In this document: piece after piece, positions 53,782 through 63,512 of the stretch
How the letters are laid out: each line of letters opens with the position of its first letter
How positions within the stretch are numbered: position 1 is the first letter of the stretch
Assembly: GCF_008764295.1 (NCBI RefSeq)
Contig: NZ_VTQX01000011.1
Location: 1-64,000 of the forward strand
DNA: 64,000 bases
Source: Bacillus methanolicus
GTDB lineage: Bacteria; Bacillota; Bacilli; Bacillales; Cytobacillaceae
Direction of reading: 5' to 3'
Notes under the pieces: model-generated
Told to the model about the DNA's origin: nothing
What the model saw: only the letters and a program-made list of their open reading frames with translations
Database searches by the model: none
Program-made: the position numbers and the translations under genes

Positions 53782-55263
53782 TTAAGCTTGAATGGAGGAG
53801 TCGTCGCTCTTAAATTCATTTTCAAATTCATCAAACTGTTCAACAATAGCATAAGGCGGCTTAGTCAATAAGCTGACAACATAGATGGCAATTGAGCTAA
53901 AAGCAAAGCCTGGAATCATTTCATACAGAGTTTTAGATAACCCGACATTTGCCCAAATAATGACCGTTGCTGCCCCAACAACCATTCCAGCTAGTGCTCC
54001 CCATCTCGTCATTCTTCTCCAATAGAGGCTAAATAGAATAAGTGGTCCGAAAGCGGCTCCAAAGCCTGCCCAAGCATATCCGACTAGATCAAGAATAGTT
54101 GAATTTTTTTCCCATGAAATGGCGAGTGCCACAAGGGAAACAACAAGTACTGAAATTCTTCCAATGAAAACGAGTTCTTTATCTGTGGCAGAACGGCGGA
54201 AGAAGGTTTTATAAATATCTTCTGTAAGTGAGCTCGATGAAACTAACAACTGCGATGAAATTGTGCTCATGATAGCTGCTAGAATAGCTGCAATTAAGAA
54301 ACCGGTAATAATCGGATGGAACAGTACATCGCCTAATAGAATAAAGACGGTCTCTGGATCATCTAAACCTTCGCCTTTTGTAGCAAAATATGTGATGCCA
54401 AGAAATCCGGTAACGATGGCGCCGAGCATGGAAAAGATCATCCAGCCCATTCCGATACGCCTTGCTTTTTTAATCTCTTTAACGGATTTAATTGCCATAA
54501 AGCGAACGATAATATGCGGTTGGCCAAAATAACCTAAACCCCACGCAAATAAAGAAATAATTCCTAAAAAGCTTGTACCTTGGAAAATATTGAGGAGAGC
54601 TGGATCAATAGAACGAACGGTTTCAATTGGACCGTCTCCACTTACCTGAATCCATGTAACAAGAGGTACGAGAATAAGGGCGATAAACATGATGAGTCCT
54701 TGAACAAAGTCTGTCAAGCTTACAGCTAGGAATCCGCCAAATAATGTATAGGCAACGACTACAGCAGCGACAATCCATAGTCCCGTTGTATAGTCCAGAC
54801 CAAACATACTTTGGAACAATACCCCTCCGGAGACCATTCCTGACGAAACATAGAAAGTAAAGAAAATTAAGATAACAAGGCCAGAAATAATTCGTAGAAT
54901 TTTAGAGTGATCGCCAAAACGGTTTTCTAAGAAAGCCGGGATGGTAATAGAGTTATTTGCTTTTTCTGTAAAGGTTCTAAGACGAGGTGCTACATAAATC
55001 CAGTTTGCCCATGCTCCAAGTGCGAGTCCAATCGCGATCCATGAACCGCTAATGCCCGTCGCATAAATAGCTCCAGGGAGCCCTAATAATAACCAACCGC
55101 TCATATCAGAGGCTCCGGCGCTTAATGCCGTAACCGCTGGGCCGAGCGTTCGTCCGCCGAGCATGTAATCGGTTAAATTGGATGTCTTTCTATAGGCATA
55201 GAAACCGATCCAGAGCATGCCAATCATATAGATGACAATTGAAATAAGTAACGCAAAATCCAT
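53782..55263 (-). CDS. putP: Sodium/proline symporter
   Basis: A 493-residue sodium:solute symporter with about 13 helices. Family motifs include YMLGGRTLGPAVTALSAGASDMSGWLLLGLPGA, GGFLAVSLTDFVQGLIMF and the FGQPHIIVRFMAIKS segment of PutP. It imports proline with sodium. It lies about 400 bp beyond the end of the proline dehydrogenase gene on the same strand. No sigma-54 site is visible in its own upstream region. Confidence 0.93.
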   Translation of the reverse strand: MDFALLISIVIYMIGMLWIGFYAYRKTSNLTDYMLGGRTLGPAVTALSAGASDMSGWLLLGLPGAIYATGISGSWIAIGLALGAWANWIYVAPRLRTFTEKANNSITIPAFLENRFGDHSKILRIISGLVILIFFTFYVSSGMVSGGVLFQSMFGLDYTTGLWIVAAVVVAYTLFGGFLAVSLTDFVQGLIMFIALILVPLVTWIQVSGDGPIETVRSIDPALLNIFQGTSFLGIISLFAWGLGYFGQPHIIVRFMAIKSVKEIKKARRIGMGWMIFSMLGAIVTGFLGITYFATKGEGLDDPETVFILLGDVLFHPIITGFLIAAILAAIMSTISSQLLVSSSSLTEDIYKTFFRRSATDKELVFIGRISVLVVSLVALAISWEKNSTILDLVGYAWAGFGAAFGPLILFSLYWRRMTRWGALAGMVVGAATVIIWANVGLSKTLYEMIPGFAFSSIAIYVVSLLTKPPYAIVEQFDEFENEFKSDDSSIQA

Positions 55264-55682
55264 GCACTTTCCCCCTTGTAAATAGTTATTTCGATAAAAT
55301 ATTACTCTATTTTGAAAAGAATAACAAACTAAAAATTAAAAAAATTTTAACAGTATTTATACATATGCAATCTAGCACTAAACGATTATTCTTCTTGCTG
55401 TCATGCTAAAGATTGGTGGTATTAGGGTTTTTACTTCATTTGATCAAATCGGTGCATTTTTCAATATGACTGAGACGAGGGATGATTTTCCTCAATTAAG
55501 CCAATCATCATAGAGCGATGTAAACAATACTGTTGATCAGGCTATTTTCGCTCTGACTCGATAAAACGAGGGATAACGTTTCATCGAGTTAGAGCTTTCT
55601 TCGTTCTGCTGTAAGCCGGAATTCTGTCGAGGTGTGCAGGATAAACCTTTTAAAAAGGGCGGCAATTCGAAAGTCCGCAGAA
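55264..55682. other. Gap between proline dehydrogenase and putP
   Basis: About 420 bp without a convincing gene. A 36-codon frame at 55403-55513 (MLKIGGIRVFTSFDQIGAFF...) has no ribosome binding site and no known relative, so it is at best a remnant. The hairpin element at 55550-55595 lies within it. Confidence 0.5.
55550..55595. repeat. Hairpin element, family copy c
   Basis: GCTCTGACTCGATAAAACG (55550-55568) pairs with CGTTTCATCGAGTTAGAGC (55577-55595) with two mismatches that become G-U in RNA. The arms match the right part of the element at 879-942. It lies between proline dehydrogenase and putP. Confidence 0.65.
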
Positions 55683-56606
55683 TTATTTTTTAGAGAAAAA
55701 GCCTCTTAGAGCAAATCCGACATTCTGTGGTCTTTCTGCTAAGCGGCGCATAAAATAACCGAACCAATCATCACCGAATGGAACATAGACACGCATCTTA
55801 TATCCTTCTTTAACAAGGCTTTCCTGGAGCTCTTCGCGAAAACCGTAGAGCATTTGAAATTCAAATTGATCACGTGAAATATGGTTATCCTCTGCAAATT
55901 TTTTAACCTTTGCGATAATATGATGGTCATGTGAAGCGATGGCTGTGTAGCTCCCGCTTTGCAAGTGTTCTTTAATAATCTTCATGTAATTCCCATCAAT
56001 TTCTTTTTTATCTTGATAAGCAACGGCAGGGTCTTCTTTGTAGGCTCCTTTTACAAGTCGCAAAGAAATTCCCTTTAGATTCTTTACATCATTGTGGGCG
56101 CGGTGTAAGTATGCCTGGATGACCGTACCGACATTATCAAAGCCATACACTTCGCGGAGCTCGCGTAAAATGTCTAACGTTATTTGACAATGAGCATAAT
56201 CTTCCATATCAATTCTTACAAAATTATTTGTTCTTTTAGCGGCATCAAGAATTTGGCACATATTTTTTACACAAAATTCCCGATCAATATCAAGTCCAAG
56301 CTGAGTCATTTTGACAGATAAATGGCTTTTTACCCCTGCTTTTCCAATTGCTTCTAGCGTGCGGACATTGTATTCGGTTGCCTGCAAGGCCTCTTCAGTG
56401 CTATGAACAAATTCTCCTAAATGGTCCAATGTACATAAGATTCCTTTGTTATTAAGCTCTTGTACAGTTTGAATGGCATGATCGATCGTTACGCCCGCTA
56501 CCACTTGTGCTGCACCGAACTTCAGCCCCCATTTTCGAGCTGCTTTATTCAACCCTTTGTGCTGAGATACATAGAGAAAAAAATTTTTAGAAACTGTCGA
56601 CAACAT
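55683..56606 (-). CDS. putB: Proline dehydrogenase
   Basis: A 307-residue single-function proline dehydrogenase (TIM barrel, FAD): SVKMTQLGLDID, FVRIDMEDYAHCQITLDIL, GISLRLVKGAYKEDPAVAY, FEFQMLYGFREELQ, RVYVPFGDDWFGYFMRRLAERPQN. It oxidises proline to pyrroline-5-carboxylate and passes electrons to quinone. ATG 56606 has GGGGGAAAA upstream. The gene for the next step (P5C dehydrogenase) is not in this window. A sigma-54 promoter stands upstream. Confidence 0.93.
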   Translation of the reverse strand: MLSTVSKNFFLYVSQHKGLNKAARKWGLKFGAAQVVAGVTIDHAIQTVQELNNKGILCTLDHLGEFVHSTEEALQATEYNVRTLEAIGKAGVKSHLSVKMTQLGLDIDREFCVKNMCQILDAAKRTNNFVRIDMEDYAHCQITLDILRELREVYGFDNVGTVIQAYLHRAHNDVKNLKGISLRLVKGAYKEDPAVAYQDKKEIDGNYMKIIKEHLQSGSYTAIASHDHHIIAKVKKFAEDNHISRDQFEFQMLYGFREELQESLVKEGYKMRVYVPFGDDWFGYFMRRLAERPQNVGFALRGFFSKK

Positions 56607-56685
56607 ACAATTTTCCCCCATTATATATAGTTTCCAAAACTAAGCAATTCCTTGATTAACAATAAACGCTGGTTTTTTATAACAA

Positions 56686-56702
56686 TGCAAAAAACATGCC
56701 AA
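56686..56702 (-). promoter_or_regulatory. Sigma-54 (-24/-12) promoter of proline dehydrogenase
   Basis: On the minus strand the sequence reads TTGGCATGTTTTTTGCA, matching the TGGCA-N6-TTGCA pattern with the invariant GG and GC 10 bp apart. It lies about 80 bp upstream of the putB start. The divergent gene at 57012 encodes a sigma-54 activator with the required GAYTGA loop, which strongly supports the call. Confidence 0.85.
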
Positions 56703-57011
56703 CATTAAAAATATAAAAAATAGATATTTAAGCTCCATTTATTATGAATAAGGAGGAATAAAAAGAATAGCGCTAAAACGGCTATCGCTTCGTGTTTTGC
56801 AGGTATCCTAAAAGGTGGAGTCTTCTGAATTTTTGCTTTTTAACTTGAAGTACGCTATCAAGGAATTAATTCATTTATAAAAATATTCTTTACATGTTGT
56901 TTACGAGATTGTATTGTTTGGTTAACAAAAGTGTTTATAGCTGTATCTTTTTTATACAAAATGGATGTTCAATAGTTAAACAGTCCTCTATAAAAAGGTG
57001 GGTCGATATAC

Positions 57012-58391
57012 ATGGAAGATCGGTTTGCTCTACAAACGTTGCAGGCAATATTGTCGTCTTTGGAGGAAGCGATTTCAGTTGTTAATACAAAGGGGGAGTT
57101 AGTGTACTGGAACGAGGCGGCTGAAAGAACGTATCAAATTAAAAAAGAAGAAATCATCGGGAAAAACATCCGCGACTTTTTTCAGCAAGAGGATGTGATG
57201 CACTTAAAGGTTTTGGCAACAGGTAAGCCTGTCCGGGATGTTTACCATATGCCAAGGTCTGACAAACATGTGCTTATTAGTACGACCCTGCTTCGCAATG
57301 AAGAAAATGAAGTCATGGGTAGTTTGTCGATTGAAAAAGATATTACGTCGACGATTCATTTAAATGAAAAACTATCATCGGCGTCAAAGGAATTACAGCA
57401 ATTAAGGCAGCATATGAATCAACAGCATGATGATCCGTTTACAAAAATTAAGGGCGTCCATAGCTCAATCCAGCAGTTGATTCATCAAGCGAAGAAAATG
57501 GCAAAATCAGATGCACCGATTCTGATTAGCGGCGAGAGCGGTGTTGGCAAAGAGCTATTTGCCCATGCCATTCATGAGAAAAGCGATAGAAAGGAAAAAC
57601 CATTCATTCCGATCAATTGCGGAGCGATTCCGAATGCGTTGTTTGAAAGCGAACTCTTTGGTTATGAATCAGGTGCTTATACGGGGGCGTCAAGAGGAGG
57701 AAAGCCCGGAAAATTGGAACTGGCAAATGGAGGAACTCTCTTTTTAGATGAAGTAGGCGAACTCCCTCTTGATATGCAAGTAAAGCTACTGCGGGTTCTG
57801 CAGGATAGAGAAGTTTACCGAATTGGAGGATTAACCCCGAAACAGGTTGATATTAGAGTGATTGCTGCTACAAATCGAATTTTAGAAAAGATGGTTGCTG
57901 AAGGTGCTTTTCGCTCAGATCTATATTATCGCTTAAACGTGTTCTCCGTAAACATTCCGCCATTACGGGAAAGGAAAGAGGATATACCGTTGCTTGTTTA
58001 TGATTTTCTTGAGGAATTCTCCTATAAATATCAAAAACAGGACTATACGATTGGGCAGAATGCTTTGGCGGTATTGCTTGACTATGATTGGCCAGGCAAT
58101 ATTCGTGAGCTGCGAAATTTAATGGAAAGGCTCGTCGTGTTAAACGAAAGTGGTGAAATTACCGAGACAGATCTATATCAAGTACTTCATGTTGGGAAAG
58201 AGCCTTCCGTACATCTTGATTTACAAGTGGCCTCCCTTGCAGCTGAGAAAGAAAGATTGGAAAAGGAACGGATATTGGAGACTTTGCAAAGTACATTTGG
58301 GAATAAAAGCATTACAGCAAAAAGGCTTGGCATGTCACGGGCGACTTTATATAAAAAGATGAGAAAGTATGGAATTGTATTTGAAAAATGA
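57012..58391 (+). CDS. Sigma-54-dependent transcriptional activator
   Basis: A 459-residue enhancer-binding protein: PAS domain (about 8-120, [37 protein letters not shown]), AAA+ domain (about 155-385) with Walker A GESGVGKE, sigma-54 contact loop ESGAYTGAS and Walker [14 protein letters not shown], and a FIS-type HTH at the C-terminus ([23 protein letters not shown]). AAAAAGGTGGGTC lies before the ATG. Divergent from putB, whose promoter is of sigma-54 type, so it should sense proline or a proline-derived signal (inference). Confidence 0.9.
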   Translation: MEDRFALQTLQAILSSLEEAISVVNTKGELVYWNEAAERTYQIKKEEIIGKNIRDFFQQEDVMHLKVLATGKPVRDVYHMPRSDKHVLISTTLLRNEENEVMGSLSIEKDITSTIHLNEKLSSASKELQQLRQHMNQQHDDPFTKIKGVHSSIQQLIHQAKKMAKSDAPILISGESGVGKELFAHAIHEKSDRKEKPFIPINCGAIPNALFESELFGYESGAYTGASRGGKPGKLELANGGTLFLDEVGELPLDMQVKLLRVLQDREVYRIGGLTPKQVDIRVIAATNRILEKMVAEGAFRSDLYYRLNVFSVNIPPLRERKEDIPLLVYDFLEEFSYKYQKQDYTIGQNALAVLLDYDWPGNIRELRNLMERLVVLNESGEITETDLYQVLHVGKEPSVHLDLQVASLAAEKERLEKERILETLQSTFGNKSITAKRLGMSRATLYKKMRKYGIVFEK

Positions 58392-58404
58392 TGGGAGAGA
58401 GCAA

Positions 58405-59310
58405 ATGTATATTCCACCTTCATTTCGGGAAAAAATGACACGAGCCTTTAAAGAAGAAGGAGCACGATGGATAGACACCCTTGAAGAACGTGTCAATGGT
58501 TACTTGGCAAAGTGGAATCTAACCCCATTGGGGCCGGTTTCAAATTTATCTTATCATTATGTGTTAAATGTGTTAGATGAAAACGGTGTGCCAACGATTT
58601 TAAAAGTGGCCCTTTCGAGTCATGATTTGGAAAATGAAATGAGAGCATTGCAGCTTTATGATGGAAACGGCTGCTGTAAGTTATTAAAAGCAGATGTGGA
58701 GAATGGCGTCATTCTTTTGGAAAAATTGGCTCCAGGGACGATGCTTGCAGAGTTAGGGGATGAAGAACAAGCGCTAGAGCAATTTATGAACGTTTGGAAA
58801 GCGATTCGTCGCGAAGTGCCGAAGGAGTCTCTTTTTCCTATGATTCATCAATGGGCTTCCCAGCTATCGAGATGCAGGAAAATGCAAGAGTATCAGACTG
58901 GCCAGTTTTCGGAAGAAATTTTGCAATTAGCTGAGAACTTTTTTGGGGAGATTAACGATACAACCGACGGTCTGCAACTGCTCCATGGAGACCTTCATCA
59001 TGAAAATATTCTTTTTGCAGAGGAGAGAGGATGGATGGCGATTGATCCGAAGGGAGTTATTGGCGATCCTTATTTTGATGTCGTTTCATTTCTAATGAAC
59101 CATCTGCAGGAAAAGAAAGATCCGAAGAGAGTGTTATGGAAGAGAGTTGAAGTACTGTCCCGCGGGTTGTCATTGGAGCGGAAACGACTATTAAAAGCGG
59201 GACTAGCGATGACAGCATTGTCAGCCTTTTGGAGTATGGAAGAAGGCGATCAGAGCTGGAAGCAAACCTATCAATATACATGGTGGTTTCATGAGTGGTT
59301 AAGAAAGTAA
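58405..59310 (+). CDS. APH(6)/hydroxyurea-phosphotransferase-like kinase
   Basis: A 301-residue kinase of the APH_6_hur group: catalytic loop [13 protein letters not shown] and metal site [18 protein letters not shown] match aminoglycoside 6-phosphotransferases. Chromosomal relatives are common in Bacillus and their natural substrates are mostly unknown; no resistance claim follows. ATG 58405 has GGGAGAG upstream; it follows the sigma-54 activator by 13 nt and may share its transcript. Confidence 0.8.
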   Translation: MYIPPSFREKMTRAFKEEGARWIDTLEERVNGYLAKWNLTPLGPVSNLSYHYVLNVLDENGVPTILKVALSSHDLENEMRALQLYDGNGCCKLLKADVENGVILLEKLAPGTMLAELGDEEQALEQFMNVWKAIRREVPKESLFPMIHQWASQLSRCRKMQEYQTGQFSEEILQLAENFFGEINDTTDGLQLLHGDLHHENILFAEERGWMAIDPKGVIGDPYFDVVSFLMNHLQEKKDPKRVLWKRVEVLSRGLSLERKRLLKAGLAMTALSAFWSMEEGDQSWKQTYQYTWWFHEWLRK

Positions 59311-59321
59311 GGAGGATGGGC

Positions 59322-60278
59322 ATGGTGGAGCAATGGGAAAAGGCAACCTTTGCTGGTGGTTGTTTTTGGTGCATGGTTTCTCCCTTTGATGAGCAACCAG
59401 GAATTAAAGAAGTGATTTCGGGTTATACAGGTGGACATAAAGAGAATCCAACCTATGAAGAAGTGTGTTCTGGAACGACAGGACATTATGAAGCTGTGCA
59501 AATTACCTTTGATCCAACAGTAATGACTTATGAAAAACTGTTAGAGATCTATTGGCAACAAATCGATCCAACGGATGAGGGAGGGCAATTCAACGATCGT
59601 GGCGCATCATATCGTACAGCGATATTTTACCATCATGAGAAGCAGAGAATTGCTGCGGAGAAATCAAAAGAAAGGCTTGAAGCTAGCGGACGTTTTTCGA
59701 ACCCCTTTGTCACGGCAATTTTACCTGCAGCTCCTTTTTATCCGGCTGAAGAGAAGCATCAGGGTTATTACAAGAAGAATCCTTTTCATTATAATTTGTA
59801 TAAAGAAGGCTCTGGACGCGCCAAGTTTATTCGTGAAAACTGGAGGAAGATACCGTCAGATGAAGAGCTCCGCAAGCTTTTAACTCCGATTCAGTATGAA
59901 GTGACAAGAAACAATGGGACAGAGCCACCTTTTCAAAATGAATATTGGAATATGGAAGAGGAGGGTATTTATGTCGATATCATATCGGGAGAACCTTTAT
60001 TTTGTTCCCTCGATAAATATGATGCAGGCTGCGGCTGGCCCAGCTTTACGAGGCCAATCCGTCGCATGGACTTGGAAGAAAAGTTTGATACGTCTCACGG
60101 TATGAGGAGAATTGAAGTCCGCTCGAAAACTTCCGATTCCCATCTCGGTCATGTCTTTGATGACGGCCCAGGTCCGGACCGAGCAAGATATTGCATAAAC
60201 TCAGCCGCATTGAAATTTATTCCGAAAGATAAGCTTTACGAAGAAGGATACGGCCGATATATGAGGCTTTTTGAGTGA
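59322..60278 (+). CDS. msrAB: Peptide methionine sulfoxide reductase MsrA-MsrB fusion
   Basis: A 318-residue fusion. MsrA (about 1-165) has active site GCFWC (Cys14). MsrB (about 175-315) has [32 protein letters not shown] and the catalytic Cys in [11 protein letters not shown]. The MsrB half lacks the CxxC zinc pairs, as in B. subtilis MsrB. It repairs both S and R sulfoxides of methionine. ATG 59322 has AAGGAGG upstream. Confidence 0.94.
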   Translation: MVEQWEKATFAGGCFWCMVSPFDEQPGIKEVISGYTGGHKENPTYEEVCSGTTGHYEAVQITFDPTVMTYEKLLEIYWQQIDPTDEGGQFNDRGASYRTAIFYHHEKQRIAAEKSKERLEASGRFSNPFVTAILPAAPFYPAEEKHQGYYKKNPFHYNLYKEGSGRAKFIRENWRKIPSDEELRKLLTPIQYEVTRNNGTEPPFQNEYWNMEEEGIYVDIISGEPLFCSLDKYDAGCGWPSFTRPIRRMDLEEKFDTSHGMRRIEVRSKTSDSHLGHVFDDGPGPDRARYCINSAALKFIPKDKLYEEGYGRYMRLFE

Positions 60279-60294
60279 AAACTAGATAGTAATA

Positions 60295-60332
60295 AAACAA
60301 GGTCAACGAGAAAACGGTGGTTGACCTTGTTT
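60295..60332. terminator. Bidirectional terminator
   Basis: AAACAAGGTCAAC (60295-60307) and GTTGACCTTGTTT (60320-60332) form a perfect 13-bp stem between convergent msrAB and the MMPL gene. Confidence 0.85.
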
Positions 60333-60337
60333 ATTGT

Positions 60338-62458
60338 TTAATTTTCGGTTGGCCTGCTATCCGCTTTATCCTTCTCCACCAATACGATTAACCCTGGTAA
60401 TAATATTCCACGGATTAAGAACGTATCTAACAAGATGCCGACTGCAACAATGAAGCCAAAAACAAATAGTAGTTCAATCGGCTGGGTCATTAAGACGGCA
60501 AAAGTTGCCGCTAGGATTAATCCGGCTGATGAAATGACACCACCTGTATTGGCAACGGCGATTTTTACTGCTTCTTGAACGGGGTGCTTCTTTCGTTCCT
60601 CTTGGAACCTTGATACGAGAATGATATTATAGTCAATCCCCAATGCAACTAAGAAAACAAAAGAGTACAGTGGGACGCGGTCGCTGATTGAACCGATATC
60701 AAATAATAGCGTGCTCAAAAATGTACCGAGTCCTAAAGCGGCAAGGAAGGAAATCAATATAGTGCCCATCATATAAAACGGCATCTTCACCGATTTTGTT
60801 AAGAAGATGAGCATGACAAAGATAAGAATGGTTTCCAACAAAACAATGAGGATGACGTCGCGATCGTTGATTTTTCTGTCATCAACTTTTGATGCGGTCT
60901 CACCAGCAAAATAAAGTTTCCCTGTTAACTGGCTATCAGAGACGAATTCGTTGCTTATTTCGATCATTTTTTCCAAAGTGTTCATCGTTTTGGTCGCGTA
61001 AGGATTTCCTTCAAATGTCAGGTTATAATGAACGGCTGTCTTGTCGTCTGTTACTCCGTTGACACGGATATTGCTGACAAGCTCTTGTGCCGCCAATATG
61101 TCTTTTAATGCCTCAATTTGCTCGGTTGTTAATGGATTCGTAGATTCAAATAAAACAGTTGTAGGGGCAAGATCCCCTTTTTCGAACTTATCTTCTAGAA
61201 TTTCGTAGCCCTGACGAGAAGGCATATCGTCTGGGAATGATTTCATCGTGTCAAATTCATATTTTAAGTTGAATATATTACTGGCAGAGATTAGAAGAAT
61301 GAGACTGATAACTGCTACAGAGAGCTTTGGCTTATTGGTCACAAATCGGCTGATTTTTCCCCAAAATGAGTGCGTTTGAGTATTGGGCTCACCTACTTTA
61401 GGGATTTTAGGCCAGAATGACTTTCTGCCGAATAACGTAAATAAAGCTGGGATAAGCGTTATCGATGCAATCATGATAATGACCATGGCTGTTGCAAAAG
61501 TCGGGGCAAAGTTACGATAGTCCCCTGATTGCGCAAAAAATAATACAAGCATGGCTGCTAGCACGGTTCCACCGGAAAAGAAAACGGGCATTCCTGTTTC
61601 TTTCATGGCTGCTTGCATAGCTTCATATTTGTTCTCATAGGTTTTTAATTCCTCGCGGTAACGAGAGAAAACAAATAAAGAATAATCAATCACTGCGGCA
61701 AATAATAGAATCGACATGATCGATATCGTCTGGCTGCTTATCTCGAGTCCACCATTGCCCATGATTCCAAGCGTTTGTGTCACAATTTGATAGACAAAAA
61801 CAGCTCCGAGTAATGGGATTAAGGCTAATAAAGGTGAACGATAGATAACGATTAATAAAACTAAAATGATTCCGATTGTTGCAAAGATCAGCACTAAATC
61901 AGCACGGGAAAATAAATCAAGGGTATCAGCTGCTATTCCAGCTGGTCCTGTTACATAAAGAATGAGCTCGGATGAATCCTTTACGATTTGATTAATATGT
62001 GCAATCGATTTTTGCATTTCTTTTGTCTCTAAAGAAGAATCAAAGGTCAGAGGAATTAAGGCGGTTGTTTCATCCTTTGAAAAAAATTCAGCTGTTGCTT
62101 GAGGCGGCAGAGCTGATAACGGTACAATCTGTTGGAGCCCAGGGATTTTTTCGCTACCAATCTTATCTAAGAGACTAGTCAGGTCTGAAGGGTGTACGTT
62201 GTCACCTTCGTTTTTTGATTGGAAAACTAAAATAGCAGGTACTCCTTCACCGTTTTTAAAATACTGTGTTATTTTCTCTTGGGCAACAACGGAGATTGCA
62301 TCATCAGGAAGAGTATCTATGTTTGAAACTTGATGATCATGTATGCTCGGTGCAAATAAAGTCAAGGCAATCGTAGCGATGAGCCAAAGAGTTAAGGTAA
62401 TCCGTGTTCCTTTTTTTGTGGTAACGCGATCAGTGACAGCCTGTATGAATGTTTTCAT
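60338..62458 (-). CDS. MMPL/RND-family exporter (YdfJ-like)
   Basis: A 706-residue transporter with duplicated halves, each with one helix, a large extracellular loop and a five-helix bundle (about 12 helices in all). MMPL motifs include DYSLFVFSRYREEL and GIDYNIILVSRFQEERKKH. It is energised by proton flow and exports lipids or drugs. AAAGGAATAG precedes the ATG. A TetR gene lies upstream, and three operators cover its promoter. Confidence 0.9.
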   Translation of the reverse strand: MKTFIQAVTDRVTTKKGTRITLTLWLIATIALTLFAPSIHDHQVSNIDTLPDDAISVVAQEKITQYFKNGEGVPAILVFQSKNEGDNVHPSDLTSLLDKIGSEKIPGLQQIVPLSALPPQATAEFFSKDETTALIPLTFDSSLETKEMQKSIAHINQIVKDSSELILYVTGPAGIAADTLDLFSRADLVLIFATIGIILVLLIVIYRSPLLALIPLLGAVFVYQIVTQTLGIMGNGGLEISSQTISIMSILLFAAVIDYSLFVFSRYREELKTYENKYEAMQAAMKETGMPVFFSGGTVLAAMLVLFFAQSGDYRNFAPTFATAMVIIMIASITLIPALFTLFGRKSFWPKIPKVGEPNTQTHSFWGKISRFVTNKPKLSVAVISLILLISASNIFNLKYEFDTMKSFPDDMPSRQGYEILEDKFEKGDLAPTTVLFESTNPLTTEQIEALKDILAAQELVSNIRVNGVTDDKTAVHYNLTFEGNPYATKTMNTLEKMIEISNEFVSDSQLTGKLYFAGETASKVDDRKINDRDVILIVLLETILIFVMLIFLTKSVKMPFYMMGTILISFLAALGLGTFLSTLLFDIGSISDRVPLYSFVFLVALGIDYNIILVSRFQEERKKHPVQEAVKIAVANTGGVISSAGLILAATFAVLMTQPIELLFVFGFIVAVGILLDTFLIRGILLPGLIVLVEKDKADSRPTEN

Positions 62459-62630
62459 GATCTATTCCTTTCTAAAAAGCTTTGTGAAACCACATTGTTG
62501 ATTAAGTATTTTTTAACCATTTCGTGTGAAATCTTGGTCTATTATCTCTTTTAAGCACAGTTTAAAGAGCCAGAGAGAAAAAATGAGCAAAAAATCAAAC
62601 CGATTTCTAACAATGCCTTCTTAAGAATAA

Positions 62631-62725
62631 TTCACCCAAAGTGACACAAGTGTCACTTTGGGTGAATTTGAAAGTAACACTTGTGTTACTTTTTATTATC
62701 TTTAAAAGTAACACAAGTGTCAACT
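62631..62725 (-). promoter_or_regulatory. MMPL promoter with three evenly spaced operators
   Basis: Leftward promoter: TTGACA (complement of 62718-62723), 17-bp spacer, GATAAT (complement of 62695-62700). Three dyads share AGTRACAC-NN-GTGTYACT. Site 1 at 62631-62666 is a perfect palindrome with 17-bp arms; site 2 at 62671-62692 has 10-bp arms; site 3 near 62707-62725 is imperfect and overlaps the -35. Their centres are 33 and 34 bp apart. They fit repression by the TetR protein encoded just upstream. Confidence 0.85.
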
Positions 62726-63299
62726 ATTGATGATTTAAAATTCCATGACAAAGAATCTCTTTTATGGATTGAACCCATTTTGATTGCGGAATATCAAAAT
62801 GATTAGGGATCATAATGGATTGGAAGATAAATCCAAGAATTAATGTATCCGGTACTGATGGATTCAACTTTTGTTCTTCTCTCCCAAGATCGATAAATTC
62901 TTGGAGATGCTGATACATCTTAAGGCGAAGGTCCTCTAACTTGAAGACATCTTCTTTCATTTTTAAATTCTCATGAATTGGAATACGCTGTCCGATTTCG
63001 ATTAATCTTGGAACAGCAGGATTTTTAAAAATAAGCTCTAATAAAAACGTTAATTTTTCGTCAAAAGATGGAAATTGCTCAACATTTTTTAATTCTGTCA
63101 GAAAAAGTTTCATTTCGTGCCGCATAAAGTTGACGATAAGTTCTTCCCGGTTATCAAAGTATTTATAAATGGCTCCTCTTGAAATATCCAATTTCTCAGC
63201 TAAAAGGCCAAAATGAAAGCCATCATAGCCTTGCTCAAGCAAAATTTGTTTTGTGGCATGGTATAAATCTTCTGTGGAGAATTTGCGGTCGCGTGCCAT
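62724..63299 (-). CDS. TetR-family repressor
   Basis: A 191-residue TetR protein: N-terminal HTH (FSTEDLYHATKQILLEQGYDGFHFGLLAEKLDISRGAIYKYFDNREELIVNFM) and an all-helical ligand domain. Its stop codon touches the third operator, so its product probably represses the MMPL exporter gene that follows. The GTGACAC dyads are absent from its own upstream region, which argues against simple autoregulation. Confidence 0.9.
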   Translation of the reverse strand: MARDRKFSTEDLYHATKQILLEQGYDGFHFGLLAEKLDISRGAIYKYFDNREELIVNFMRHEMKLFLTELKNVEQFPSFDEKLTFLLELIFKNPAVPRLIEIGQRIPIHENLKMKEDVFKLEDLRLKMYQHLQEFIDLGREEQKLNPSVPDTLILGFIFQSIMIPNHFDIPQSKWVQSIKEILCHGILNHQ

Positions 63300-63353
63300 T
63301 GGGTCACCCCCTAGCCATTATTATAATGCAAGAAAATAAACAATGAAATCATT

Positions 63354-63379
63354 GTTTATTTCACTGCTAATACGGGTAG
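63354..63379 (+). promoter_or_regulatory. Possible sigma-B promoter of the BCCT gene
   Basis: GTTTAT (63354-63359), 14-bp spacer, GGGTAG (63374-63379), close to the sigma-B consensus GTTTAA-N12-14-GGGTAT. It lies 134 bp upstream of the transporter start. B. subtilis opuD has stress-related control, so this fits, but the match is not perfect. Confidence 0.4.
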
Positions 63380-63512
63380 GTATGTTTTAAACCGATCAGA
63401 TTGGTTGTGATTAACTTAAACTTTTTTTATTACGATAGTTCGGTCGCATACGAATTCATCTAGGAAAACAGGTCAAAATAAGAGGGAGATCGTATTATTT
63501 GAGGGGGCTTAC

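Noticed and set aside
55403..55513. 36-codon frame between putB and putP
   Set aside because: No ribosome binding site and no recognisable relative; kept only as a possible remnant.
58405..59310. Aminoglycoside resistance gene
   Set aside because: The kinase family fits, but chromosomal members often have other roles, and sequence alone does not show resistance.
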